The position numbers and the translations under genes were made by a program. From NCBI GenBank assembly GCA_963748295.1, contig CAVVIH010000004.1, positions 62,001 to 126,000 on the forward strand: 64,000 nt of DNA. The letters run 5' to 3'. This DNA is from CAVVIH01 sp963748295. Its GTDB lineage: Bacteria; Acidobacteriota; Vicinamibacteria; Vicinamibacterales; 2-12-FULL-66-21. Each line of letters begins with the position of its first letter. The first letter of the stretch is position 1. Of the stretch, positions 38,101-44,641 are shown piece after piece. Below the pieces are notes generated by a model. It saw only the letters and a program-made list of their open reading frames with translations, did not search any database and was not told where the DNA came from.

Positions 38101-38503
38101 GCGCATGCAGGTCGAGGACCAGCGGAAGCAGCAGGCGTCCAACCGTCAGCTCGACGAAGCGCTCGCGGCTATCTATAAGAGGATGTACGAGACGGAGCTG
38201 CACTTCCTGTCGCGAACGGAAATGCACAGCGACGACAAGTGGTACGTCGAGAAATACAAGCTCTACATGAACCTCGTCTGGCTGCTCTCCGAGGTGGGTG
38301 GCAGCGGCGGCGACGTCGCGGGCGGCGTCGGATATCGACCCACCGACGCAGCGCTGAATGTGTTTCAGGATCGGCTGAAGGAGCTCGATGCCGCCCGAGG
38401 GGCGTTCGATCGGCTGATGCAGGAGGTGTCCGCATTCAACAAGACCTACACGGGACGGCTGCCGGCGATCACGGATCGGCTGTCAGGGACCAACAACCCA
38501 TGA
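35180..38503 (+). CDS. Secreted sortilin/BNR-propeller protein
   Basis: Encodes 1107 residues from MPRHFLRRVCSFIAFLLTFS, a signal peptide ending at ASFA. The body has repeated BNR/VPS10-type motifs: SGGVWKSTDGGSTWKPTF, GIYKSTDAGETWTKMG, SLWRSDDGGATWSNAS, FRTRDRGQTWQVISPDL, WISRDEGKSWNDLT, FYSRDDGKSWTQF, forming one or two large propellers (about 45-800). Two Gly/Arg runs (RGGGRGGGG near 36; GRGGGRGGGRGG near 478) are low complexity. The last 280 residues are beta then helical. Such proteins are abundant in acidobacterial secretomes and may bind glycans or peptides; no catalytic residues can be assigned. Confidence 0.85.
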   Translation: MPRHFLRRVCSFIAFLLTFSLIPAASFAQRGGGRGGGGPQPAEPVGPPRFEYAGPTSAGRIAAAAAVAGKPGVYYAGAASGGVWKSTDGGSTWKPTFDNESSQAIGALAVSQSNPNVVWAGTGEAWAVRDMDMMGDGIYKSTDAGETWTKMGLAETGRIGTIVIHPTNENIVLACALGRATGPQRERGVFRTEDGGKTWQQVLFVDQNTGCSGLQMSQQNPDVVLAGTWEIELQTHVLHSGGMGSGIYLSKDGGRTFTKITHPGLPRSPYGKTDVAIAPSDGNRMYALIQTGADGVKGLKSEAQGSLWRSDDGGATWSNASWDRRLIGRAGYYIRIRVSPNDPDYLLIANSTLWRSRDGGKIWTVGGGGCGDCHDIWWDPTPSLPGHYIVTGDGGMGIFGSPANPSGLTNVSLPIGQMYRVTIDQRDPYWIYSDRQDDGSMRIASNRPIVPENVPPYAPPRVEPSPAGAGRGGGRGGGRGGDGRGNQPAQEDMPSCESGFTYPEPNNHRFVWGTCYAAHVATFDELTGLRRSVSPWMHTLDSDPVGLKYRCQWSPPLAIDWFDNSVYFGCQVIFRTRDRGQTWQVISPDLSTQDPSRIQFSGGVVGDNLGQFYGAVLSAIAPSRTQRGVIWAGTNDGKVWISRDEGKSWNDLTKNVNMPPWGIVRRIDSSHFDPGTAYMAVDYHLVDNRDPFFFKTSDFGQTWTRIDGGLPKGHPLDYALSIAENPHRRGMIFAGTGHGFFYSRDDGKSWTQFKDKLPAAPVNWIEVPKNAPELVVATYGRGLWILRDMWQLEQQDTLDSTAELQLYKPRPATRAANGGNARFVFSLKAAPASPITMEIVGADNEVISKTEVQGRSGMNRATWNLMYPVPAQPVLRSIPPDNPHIWDAGRWVGRERPVTHWGLGAQRWQPRAAPGKYTVRLTYNGRQYSQPFEVTRDVTLSSTDADLAASTALERNIVKAMDDVTDKINRIEIMRMQVEDQRKQQASNRQLDEALAAIYKRMYETELHFLSRTEMHSDDKWYVEKYKLYMNLVWLLSEVGGSGGDVAGGVGYRPTDAALNVFQDRLKELDAARGAFDRLMQEVSAFNKTYTGRLPAITDRLSGTNNP

Positions 38504-38760
38504 GTGGTGTGATAATGGGCAACGTGAACGCCGAGATCCAGCAGAGCCTCGTACTGTTCGTGGCCCAGGTGGCCATGCTGCAGCAAGCCATCAATCGCGA
38601 CGCCAGCCGCGAGCAGGTGCTCGCGCGCATCGGACTTTTGGAGAAGGACGCGCACGCGCTCGCAGAGCAGTTGTCGAAAGTCGATCCCGAACTCGGACAG
38701 GCGATCCGGCGCGCGTGGCAGGAGCCCGCGCGGGTAATCGCCGCCGGTACCGCGAAATAG
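38500..38760 (+). CDS. Small helical hypothetical protein
   Basis: Encodes 86 residues; the ATG overlaps the previous stop (ATGA), with a second possible start at 38515. The sequence is helical, rich in Gln, Ala and Leu (AEIQQSLVLFVAQVAMLQQA), with no signal. Unknown role; translational coupling suggests association with the sortilin-like protein gene. Confidence 0.55.
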   Translation: MSGVIMGNVNAEIQQSLVLFVAQVAMLQQAINRDASREQVLARIGLLEKDAHALAEQLSKVDPELGQAIRRAWQEPARVIAAGTAK

Positions 38761-38780
38761 AAATAAAGGAGCGATTTGCA

Positions 38781-39335
38781 ATGAAGATGAGGATCCTCGT
38801 GTACTCGGCAATCCTGACCCTCGTGACGGCCGGGACGGCGCTGGCCCAGACCCCACCTGCCAATCCGCTCACGGCGGGTGCGAAGAGAAGCTACGACATC
38901 ATCAAGGGCTACATCACCAAGGCGGCGGACAAGATGCCGGAGGAGCACTTCGCCTTCAAGCCGACGCCGGACGTCCGCAGCTTCGGTGCGCTGGTCGGAC
39001 ACATCGCTGATGCGAACTTCGTGATTTGCGGGATGGTCTCAGGCGAGAAGCCGCCGGCGGGCGGGTTCGAGCCGGCCACCAGCATCGAGCAGACCAAGAA
39101 GACGAAGGCCGACCTGACCAAGGCGCTGGCCGACTCGTTCGCGTTCTGCGACCAGGCGCATGCCGGCATGACCGACGCGGCGGGACCAACCATGATCAAG
39201 AGCTTCGTCGGAGAGATTTCGAAGCTGTCGTTCCTCGAATTCAACACGCACCACGACTTCGAGCACTACGGCAACATCGTCACCTACATGCGGCTGAAGG
39301 GCCTGGTTCCTCCCTCTTCGGAGAGAACCCAGTAG
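38781..39335 (+). CDS. Secreted DinB-family protein
   Basis: Encodes 184 residues from an ATG with AAAGGA ten bases upstream. Signal peptide MKMRILVYSAILTLVTAGTA. The four-helix DinB/YfiT fold is indicated by the metal-site segments SFGALVGHIADANF and FNTHHDFEHYGNIVTYMR. DinB-like enzymes include metal-dependent thiol transferases, but many secreted ones have no known reaction. Confidence 0.82.
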   Translation: MKMRILVYSAILTLVTAGTALAQTPPANPLTAGAKRSYDIIKGYITKAADKMPEEHFAFKPTPDVRSFGALVGHIADANFVICGMVSGEKPPAGGFEPATSIEQTKKTKADLTKALADSFAFCDQAHAGMTDAAGPTMIKSFVGEISKLSFLEFNTHHDFEHYGNIVTYMRLKGLVPPSSERTQ

Positions 39336-39345
39336 AATCACCGAA

Positions 39346-41190
39346 GTGGGTACCCCTTCGGCGGAGACGGATGACCTCGGCGCCGGGCGTGAGACCCCCG
39401 ACACCCGGCGCCAGGATATCGAGATGCAGGTGGCGCTCGCGCGCTACGCCGATCTCGAGCGGCGGCTCACACTTCTCACCGCCGCCTCCGGACGCCTGAT
39501 CTCGATGCTCGATCGCGACGAGCTCTCACGAGCCATCGTCGATCTGGGCATGGAGCTCGTGCAGGCTGACGCGGTGGCCGTCTGGCGTCAGCAGGACGAC
39601 GGCACGTGGAGCGTCGAGGCGCAGCGCGGACTCTCGGATGCGTTTCTCGCGGCATCGGTCGGGCGTCCGGGCTCCGTCGACTTCGACGAGCCCGTGGTGT
39701 TTGCCGACGTGTTCGCCGCGCCCGAGCTCGAAGCACGTCATCCCGTCTATCGAACCGAGGGCATTCGATCGATGCTGGCGGCGCCTCTGAAAGTCGTCGG
39801 GGCGCCGGCCACGGCGTCGGTCGTGTTCTACAGCCACACCGACAATCATTTCAGCGACGTCGACAGGCGCACGACCGCGGCGCTGGCCAACGTCGCGGCG
39901 TCAGCGGTTCACAACTCGCTGCTGTACGACGCGCGGCGCGTCGCCGAAGCGCAGGCGCATTTCCTCGCGGAAGCCGGCTCGCTGCTGGCGTCAACGCTCG
40001 ACGCGGAAGCCACACTCAGAAAGATTGCACGTCTTGCGGTTCCTCAGCTCGCCGACTGGTGCGTGGTGCACATGCTGCGCGATGACGGCGGGATCGAGCA
40101 GCTCGCGGCCGCTCATGTGAATCCCGACAAGATGCGCTGGGCGGAGGAGCTCGGCCGCAAGTATCCAGCCAGGCCGGGCGACCCGACCGGCGTGCCCGAA
40201 GTGATCCGCTCGGGGACTCCGCAGCTGGTCGAAGTGATCACCACGGATATGCTCGTCGCCGCCGCCAGGGATCCGCAGCACCTGGAGTTGCTGCGCGCGC
40301 TCGATCCCCGCTCCGCGGTGGTCGTCCCGCTCCGGCGCGCGGATCGGAACATCGGCGCGATCACGCTCGCGACGACGGCGGAATCGGAGCGGCGGCTCGG
40401 TACGGCGGAGCTGGAGGTCGCCGAGTCGCTTGCGGCGCGCGCCTCGCTGGCAATCGAGAACGCGCGGCTCTACCGCGAGGCGAAGCAGGCCAACGAGCTG
40501 AAGGATCAGTTCATCGCGACGCTGTCGCACGAGCTGCGCACGCCGCTGAACGCGCTGCTCGGCTGGTCGCGCATGCTGGCCGACGGCATCCTCGACGAAG
40601 CGACGACGGCAAGGGCGCTGCAGTCGATTCAGCGCAACGCGCAGACCCAGGCGCAGCTGGTCGGCGACATCCTGGAGCTGTCGCGCATCCTGTCGGGGAA
40701 GATCGAGCTGACGCTGGAGCCGGTTGAGGTTGGCGACCTGGTGCAGGAAATCACCGAATCGCTGCAGCCGGTGTTCAACGAGAAATCGCTGAAGGTGGCG
40801 ACGTCATTCGAGCAGTGCCTGGTCGCCACCGCGGATCGAAGCCGGCTGCAGCAGGTCGTGCTGAACCTGCTGACCAATGCGGCGAAGTTCACGCCGGAAG
40901 AAGGAGGCGTCACTGTCAGCGGGCAAGTCGCCGGTCAGCACGTCGAGATCTCGTTCCGGGACTCCGGGGTGGGCATCGCGCCGGAGTTCCTGCCCTACGT
41001 GTTCGAACGGTTCCGCCAGGCGGAGCCGTCCACGTCCCGCACCTATGGCGGCCTGGGCATCGGCCTCTGGGTCAGCCGCCACCTGATGGAACTGCACCAG
41101 GGTACGGTGACCGCCCACAGCGACGGCCTCGGGAAGGGGTCGACGTTCGTCGTGCGGCTTCCGATGGATCTGAGCAACTCCCGCATGTAA
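39346..41190 (+). CDS. Sensor histidine kinase with two GAF domains
   Basis: Encodes 614 residues from a GTG. First GAF about 40-200, second about 205-380, both cytosolic; no membrane segment or signal is seen. HisKA box ATLSHELRTPLNALLGW with H395, then HATPase_c: N box LNLLTNAAKFTP, G1 DSGVGIAP, F box FERFRQ, G2 GGLGIGLWVSR. No receiver domain and no adjacent response regulator, so its partner lies elsewhere. It starts 10 bases after the DinB gene and may share its transcript. Confidence 0.92.
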   Translation: MGTPSAETDDLGAGRETPDTRRQDIEMQVALARYADLERRLTLLTAASGRLISMLDRDELSRAIVDLGMELVQADAVAVWRQQDDGTWSVEAQRGLSDAFLAASVGRPGSVDFDEPVVFADVFAAPELEARHPVYRTEGIRSMLAAPLKVVGAPATASVVFYSHTDNHFSDVDRRTTAALANVAASAVHNSLLYDARRVAEAQAHFLAEAGSLLASTLDAEATLRKIARLAVPQLADWCVVHMLRDDGGIEQLAAAHVNPDKMRWAEELGRKYPARPGDPTGVPEVIRSGTPQLVEVITTDMLVAAARDPQHLELLRALDPRSAVVVPLRRADRNIGAITLATTAESERRLGTAELEVAESLAARASLAIENARLYREAKQANELKDQFIATLSHELRTPLNALLGWSRMLADGILDEATTARALQSIQRNAQTQAQLVGDILELSRILSGKIELTLEPVEVGDLVQEITESLQPVFNEKSLKVATSFEQCLVATADRSRLQQVVLNLLTNAAKFTPEEGGVTVSGQVAGQHVEISFRDSGVGIAPEFLPYVFERFRQAEPSTSRTYGGLGIGLWVSRHLMELHQGTVTAHSDGLGKGSTFVVRLPMDLSNSRM

Positions 41191-41214
41191 GTATAGGTAA
41201 GACACGGAAAGACG

Positions 41215-43119
41215 ATGGCTGGGCACCTCGTGCAGGCGCGCGGAGGGAGCACGACAATCGCGATTGCCGCTTGTGCGCTCGCGCTCGTCACCCTGTGCGC
41301 GCAGTCGCCGCCGGCGCAGCCGCCATCACAATCGCCGTCACAGCCACCCGCCGCGCAGAATCCTCCCGCACCCACGGACCCGCAGCGTCCGCCGCCCATC
41401 CGCACCGGCGCGGAACTGGTTCGCGTCGATGCCACCGTCATCGATCGGAAGGGGCTTCCGGTCCACGAGTTGACGGCGGAGGACTTCGAGATCCAGGAAG
41501 ACGACATCACGCAGGCGATCTCGTCGTTCAAGTTCGTGGCGGTGACCGGACAACCTCCCGAGGGCAACGAGCTGTCGCTGCCGATCCGATCGCGGGAGCA
41601 CGCCGCCGCGGAAGCCTCGCGCGACGACGTGCGGGTGTTCCTGATTTTCTGGGACGAGTACCACATCAACCGGCTGACCAGCGCCCTCTACGGGCGCGAG
41701 TACCTGATGAAGTTCGTGCGCAACGCGTTCGGCCCGACGGATCTCGTCGCCTTCATGGATCCGCTGACGCCGATCGAGGCGATTCGCTTCACGCGGGATC
41801 GGCTCGAGCTTGGCGAGAAGGTGCGCGCGCTGCAAGGACGATCGGGCATTTATTCGCCGGTGCGCAGCGTGCTCGAGGAAGCGCACATGTACGCGCGCGA
41901 GGGCGTGGAGCGCATCCGGTCGCAGGTGACGCTCTCCGCGCTCAAGTCGGCCGCGGTCCACCTCGGCACGCTCCGCCAGGGACGCAAGGCCATCATCCTG
42001 ATCAGCGAAGGCATGCGCGGGCTCGGCCGCGACGAGCCGAACATGATCAACGACCTGATCCAGTCGGCGAACGACAGCAACACGGCAATCTACACGCTCA
42101 ACCCGCTCGGCCTGACGATGAACCGCAGCGGGCGGTTCGACATGCTGCAGGCGCTGGCGACGGAAACCGGCGCGGAGTCGTTCACGACGAACGACTTCGA
42201 TCGCGCCCTCCGCCGCGTCGTCACGCAGTCGAGCGCCTACTATCTGCTCGGCTACGCGCCGTCGCAGCGCACGCTCGACGGCAAGTTCCATCGCATCAAG
42301 GTCAAGGTGAAGCGCTCGGGACTGGAAGTGCGGGCGCGCGCGGGGTACTGGGCGCCGACCATCCGCGACATGCAGCGGGCGACCAAGGAAAAGGAGGAGG
42401 TCAGCAACCTGCCGCCGGCGGTCGCGCAGGCGCTCTCCGAACTGACGCCCGCGGCGTCGCACCGCACCGTCGACGTGTGGGTCGGCACCAGCCTCGGTCC
42501 AGAGGGCCGGCCGCAGGTTCGCGTCGTCTGGACGCCGCGCGAGCCGGAGACCGGCGAGGCGGCGGAACCGATCGCCGGCGCGATAGCGGTGGCGACCAGC
42601 GCGTCGGGTCAGGCATTCGACGGGGAAGTCACGCGCGAGGGGGTGACGTTCGAGGCGCCGCCCGGTCATCTGCAGATCTCGCTGGCGGCGCGCAATGGGG
42701 CAGGGGAAGTCATCGATCGCCACACGCGGACCGTCACGGTCCCGGATCCTGCGACAGGGCTCTGGATCGGCTCGCCGGCCATCATCCGGACGACCAACGC
42801 GCTCGAGCTGCGGGCCGCGCGCAACGAGCCGTCGGCGACGCCGTCCGCCTCGCGCGAGTTCGCGCGCAGCGATCGCCTGCTCATCCGGTTCACCGTGCAC
42901 GGCAGCGACTCCGAGGGCGCGACGGTCACGGCCCGCCTTCTCAACGGCCGCGGCGGTTTCCTGACGAACCTCACTCTCGTCCGCCGCCCGAACGTCGCCG
43001 AGACCGAGATCGATCTGCCGCTGACCTCGGTCGCGCGCGGCGACTACCTGATCTCGATTCAGGCCAGCCAGGGCGTCAAGCAGGTTGAAGCCGTGCTGCC
43101 GATGCGGGTGGTGCGCTGA
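41215..43119 (+). CDS. VWFA-related domain protein (acidobacterial type)
   Basis: Encodes 634 residues. An N-terminal membrane/signal segment (TTIAIAACALALVTLCA) is followed by a Pro/Gln-rich linker, then the family opening VRVDATVIDRKGLPVHELTA and DFEIQEDD. The VWA fold follows (LIFWDEYHINRL, RKAIILISEGMRGLGRD, NDSNTAIYTLNPLGL), then a YYLLGYAPSQRTLDGKFHRI segment and a beta-rich C-terminus. This subtype is largely confined to Acidobacteriota and supports the phylum call. Probably an extracytoplasmic binding protein; ligand unknown. Confidence 0.9.
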   Translation: MAGHLVQARGGSTTIAIAACALALVTLCAQSPPAQPPSQSPSQPPAAQNPPAPTDPQRPPPIRTGAELVRVDATVIDRKGLPVHELTAEDFEIQEDDITQAISSFKFVAVTGQPPEGNELSLPIRSREHAAAEASRDDVRVFLIFWDEYHINRLTSALYGREYLMKFVRNAFGPTDLVAFMDPLTPIEAIRFTRDRLELGEKVRALQGRSGIYSPVRSVLEEAHMYAREGVERIRSQVTLSALKSAAVHLGTLRQGRKAIILISEGMRGLGRDEPNMINDLIQSANDSNTAIYTLNPLGLTMNRSGRFDMLQALATETGAESFTTNDFDRALRRVVTQSSAYYLLGYAPSQRTLDGKFHRIKVKVKRSGLEVRARAGYWAPTIRDMQRATKEKEEVSNLPPAVAQALSELTPAASHRTVDVWVGTSLGPEGRPQVRVVWTPREPETGEAAEPIAGAIAVATSASGQAFDGEVTREGVTFEAPPGHLQISLAARNGAGEVIDRHTRTVTVPDPATGLWIGSPAIIRTTNALELRAARNEPSATPSASREFARSDRLLIRFTVHGSDSEGATVTARLLNGRGGFLTNLTLVRRPNVAETEIDLPLTSVARGDYLISIQASQGVKQVEAVLPMRVVR

Positions 43120-43229
43120 TCAGCCAGACGCTGAGTTGACGGAGTTCACGGGACAAGCTTCAACACGGAGGCACGGATTCGCGGAGTTTCACGGAGGCTG
43201 ATCCGGTTGCAATCGACTGCTCGGACCCG

Positions 43230-43368
43230 CAGCCGGTCGCCGGCCGGCCTCCGGCCGGCGTTGGCGTGCTGAGGGGTGGTCGACCTGAAACACGCCGGGA
43301 GAAACCTTTGCGTGCTTCAGGTCGGCCACCCCTCAGCACACCCGCGCGAAGCGCGGGGCGACCGGCTG
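43230..43368. repeat. Fold-back element A (three hairpins in an outer stem)
   Basis: Outer stem CAGCCGGTCGC (43230-43240) pairs with GCGACCGGCTG (43358-43368). Inside are hairpin 1 (CCGGCCGG around 43240-43259), a long central hairpin whose arms GTGCTGAGGGGTGG and CCACCCCTCAGCAC start a stem of about 30 bp with one mismatch, and hairpin 3 (CCCGCGC GAA GCGCGGG, 43341-43357). The layout matches fold-back B although the sequences differ. Confidence 0.8.
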
Positions 43369-43494
43369 CCTCGGACCGATCGGTTTTCGCGATCCCATTT
43401 GGCTCGCATCATCGCAGTTCTTGAGTACGAGCCGACCGAGCTCGCACGATTCAAGGCGTTTTGGCGGTGAAACGCATCTTGCAACGGCGATGTC

Positions 43495-43910
43495 ATGGCG
43501 CTCGCGAATGAGGATGGGCTCAACACGCTGACCGGTGGAATCATCAACTCGGCGATAGAAGTTCACCGACAACTCGGGTCCAGGGCTGCTCGAGTCCTCG
43601 GTCCCGAACGTGCTTGGCCTACGAGCTCAGAGAACGAGGAATGATGGTCGGGATCGAGCTGTAACTTCCGCTCCGCTACAAGAGCGTGGCCCTCGACGCT
43701 GGTTACAAGCTGGACGTGGTTGTGAACAGCACTGTGATTGTGGAAGTGAAAGCAGTAATCGGCGTGCTGCCGGTTCATAGGGCACAACTGATCACGTATC
43801 TGAAGCTGACGGGTTATCCGGCGGGTCTCCTATTGAACTTCAACGTTCCGCTCATGAAGAACGGGGTGACACGGGTGTTGAATACGAAACCTGCAGGGAA
43901 TCGTACCTAA
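43495..43910 (+). pseudogene. GxxExxY-family protein, decayed
   Basis: Reads MALANEDGLNTLTGGIINSA and IEVHRQLG, then loses frame where PGLLES and CLAYELRERGMM should follow (about 43577 and 43605), has an in-frame TAA at about 43663, and continues intact from YKSVALDAGYKLDVVV to NTKPAGNRT (74 residues from 43686). The family (about 125 residues) has a PD-(D/E)xK nuclease-like core; here LDVVV and VEVKAV preserve D and E-x-K residues. These genes are often multi-copy in genomes with similar repeats. Two frameshifts plus a stop indicate a real pseudogene. Confidence 0.75.
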
Positions 43911-43912
43911 GA

Positions 43913-44050
43913 GGCCTGTGGCCCGCCCGCCTTCGGCGGGCCGGACGAACGAGGTCAACGGCCGAAATACAAGCGCCCGCGTGATCTGGAGGCGTTTGTA
44001 TTTCGACCGTTGGCCTCGTTCGTGCCGCGCGCAGCGCGGCGCCACAGGCC
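43913..44050. repeat. Fold-back element B, copy 1
   Basis: 138 bases. Outer arms GGCCTGTGGC (43913-43922) and GCCACAGGCC (44041-44050). Hairpin CCCGCC TTC GGCGGG (43926-43940), central stem of 33 bp (arms 43945-43977 and 43991-44023, one mismatch), hairpin GCCGCGC GCA GCGCGGC (44024-44040). Together they can form a four-way junction. It begins two bases after the pseudogene stop. Confidence 0.85.
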
Positions 44051-44198
44051 ACCCGGGTCACGCTGTAAACGTCTTCTTTTTTCTCCGTGCGTCCTCCGTG
44101 TCTCCGTGCCTCCGTGTTGAAAACTTCGTGCTCTCCGTTTACCTCCTCATCTCAAACACCGTGATCGCCGTGCCCTCATCGGCGGGTAGCTTGGGGTC

Positions 44199-44227
44199 TT
44201 GACAAGCGCTTCCGGCCTCACTACGCT
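44199..44227 (+). promoter_or_regulatory. Sigma-70-like promoter of the PadR/ADOP operon
   Basis: TTGACA (44199-44204), a 17-base spacer, then TACGCT (44222-44227). Eight bases further on, the dyad CCCATCGACAAACGATGGG overlaps the start of the transcript and stands just before the PadR ribosome-binding site (GGGAGAG); it is a natural candidate for the PadR operator. Confidence 0.7.
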
Positions 44228-44256
44228 CTCACCCATCGACAAACGATGGGAGAGCG

Positions 44257-44589
44257 ATGAAGCGCCCACCGCCTGACCTGCTGCCAGGGACCCTCGACAT
44301 GATCGTGCTGCGCGTGCTCGCGCGCGGGCCGCGGCATGGCTACGGCATCGCGCAGCGCGTCCGCGAGATTTCCGAAGACGTGCTGCAGGTGGGCGAGAGC
44401 TCGCTGTATCCGGCGCTGCAGCGCCTGCTGCTCAACGACTACGTCCGAGCGGAGTGGGGGCCGTCGGAGAACAACCGGCGCGCACGCTTCTACACGCTCA
44501 CGCCGGCAGGAAGGAAACACCTCGGCGCCGAGCGGGCCGAGTTCGATCGGCTGATTGGCGCGATTCAGCGGGTGCTTCAAGAGGCTTGA
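44257..44589 (+). CDS. PadR-family transcriptional regulator
   Basis: Encodes 110 residues, the short PadR-s1 type: LLPGTLDMIVLRVLARGPRHGYGIAQR, a wing with LYPALQRLLLNDYVRAEWG, and YTLTPAGRKHL. It binds a dyad as a dimer and usually represses the adjacent membrane gene. The pair PadR plus ADOP permease is a standard acidobacterial operon. The promoter and a candidate operator dyad lie directly upstream. Confidence 0.93.
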   Translation: MKRPPPDLLPGTLDMIVLRVLARGPRHGYGIAQRVREISEDVLQVGESSLYPALQRLLLNDYVRAEWGPSENNRRARFYTLTPAGRKHLGAERAEFDRLIGAIQRVLQEA

Positions 44590-44592
44590 AGG

Positions 44593-44627
44593 GGGCGCTG
44601 GGCGCTGGGCGTTCGGCGCTGGGAGTC
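44593..44627. repeat. Seven-base tandem repeat inside the PadR-ADOP operon
   Basis: Five units GGGCGCT, GGGCGCT, GGGCGTT, CGGCGCT, GGGAGTC fill most of the 52-base gap between PadR and ADOP. It must be transcribed with the operon. Confidence 0.8.
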
Positions 44628-44641
44628 ACGGAGACGCACCG

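Larger units (their letters stand above)
43136..44163. mobile_element. Repeat-bounded composite element with two fold-back structures and a decayed GxxExxY gene
   Basis: The left end (43136-43197) carries TTGACGGAGTTCACGGG and CAACACGGAGGCACGG. The right end (44083-44163) carries the inverted versions, CTCCGTG units then CCGTGTTG, ending AACACCGTG. Between them lie fold-back A (43230-43368), a GxxExxY pseudogene (43495-43910) and fold-back B (43913-44050). A 340-base relative without the gene is at 52355-52694. Ends and contents suggest a mobile or formerly mobile unit. No transposase is present, so mobility would depend on another protein. Confidence 0.6.

Noticed and set aside
35181..38503. 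Long antisense open frames under the sortilin-like and other GC-rich genes
   Set aside because: High GC at third positions creates long antisense frames; they lack ribosome sites, domains and sensible composition.
43276..43572. Short frames between fold-back A and the GxxExxY remnant
   Set aside because: They run through the fold-back arms, have no recognisable motif and overlap on both strands.
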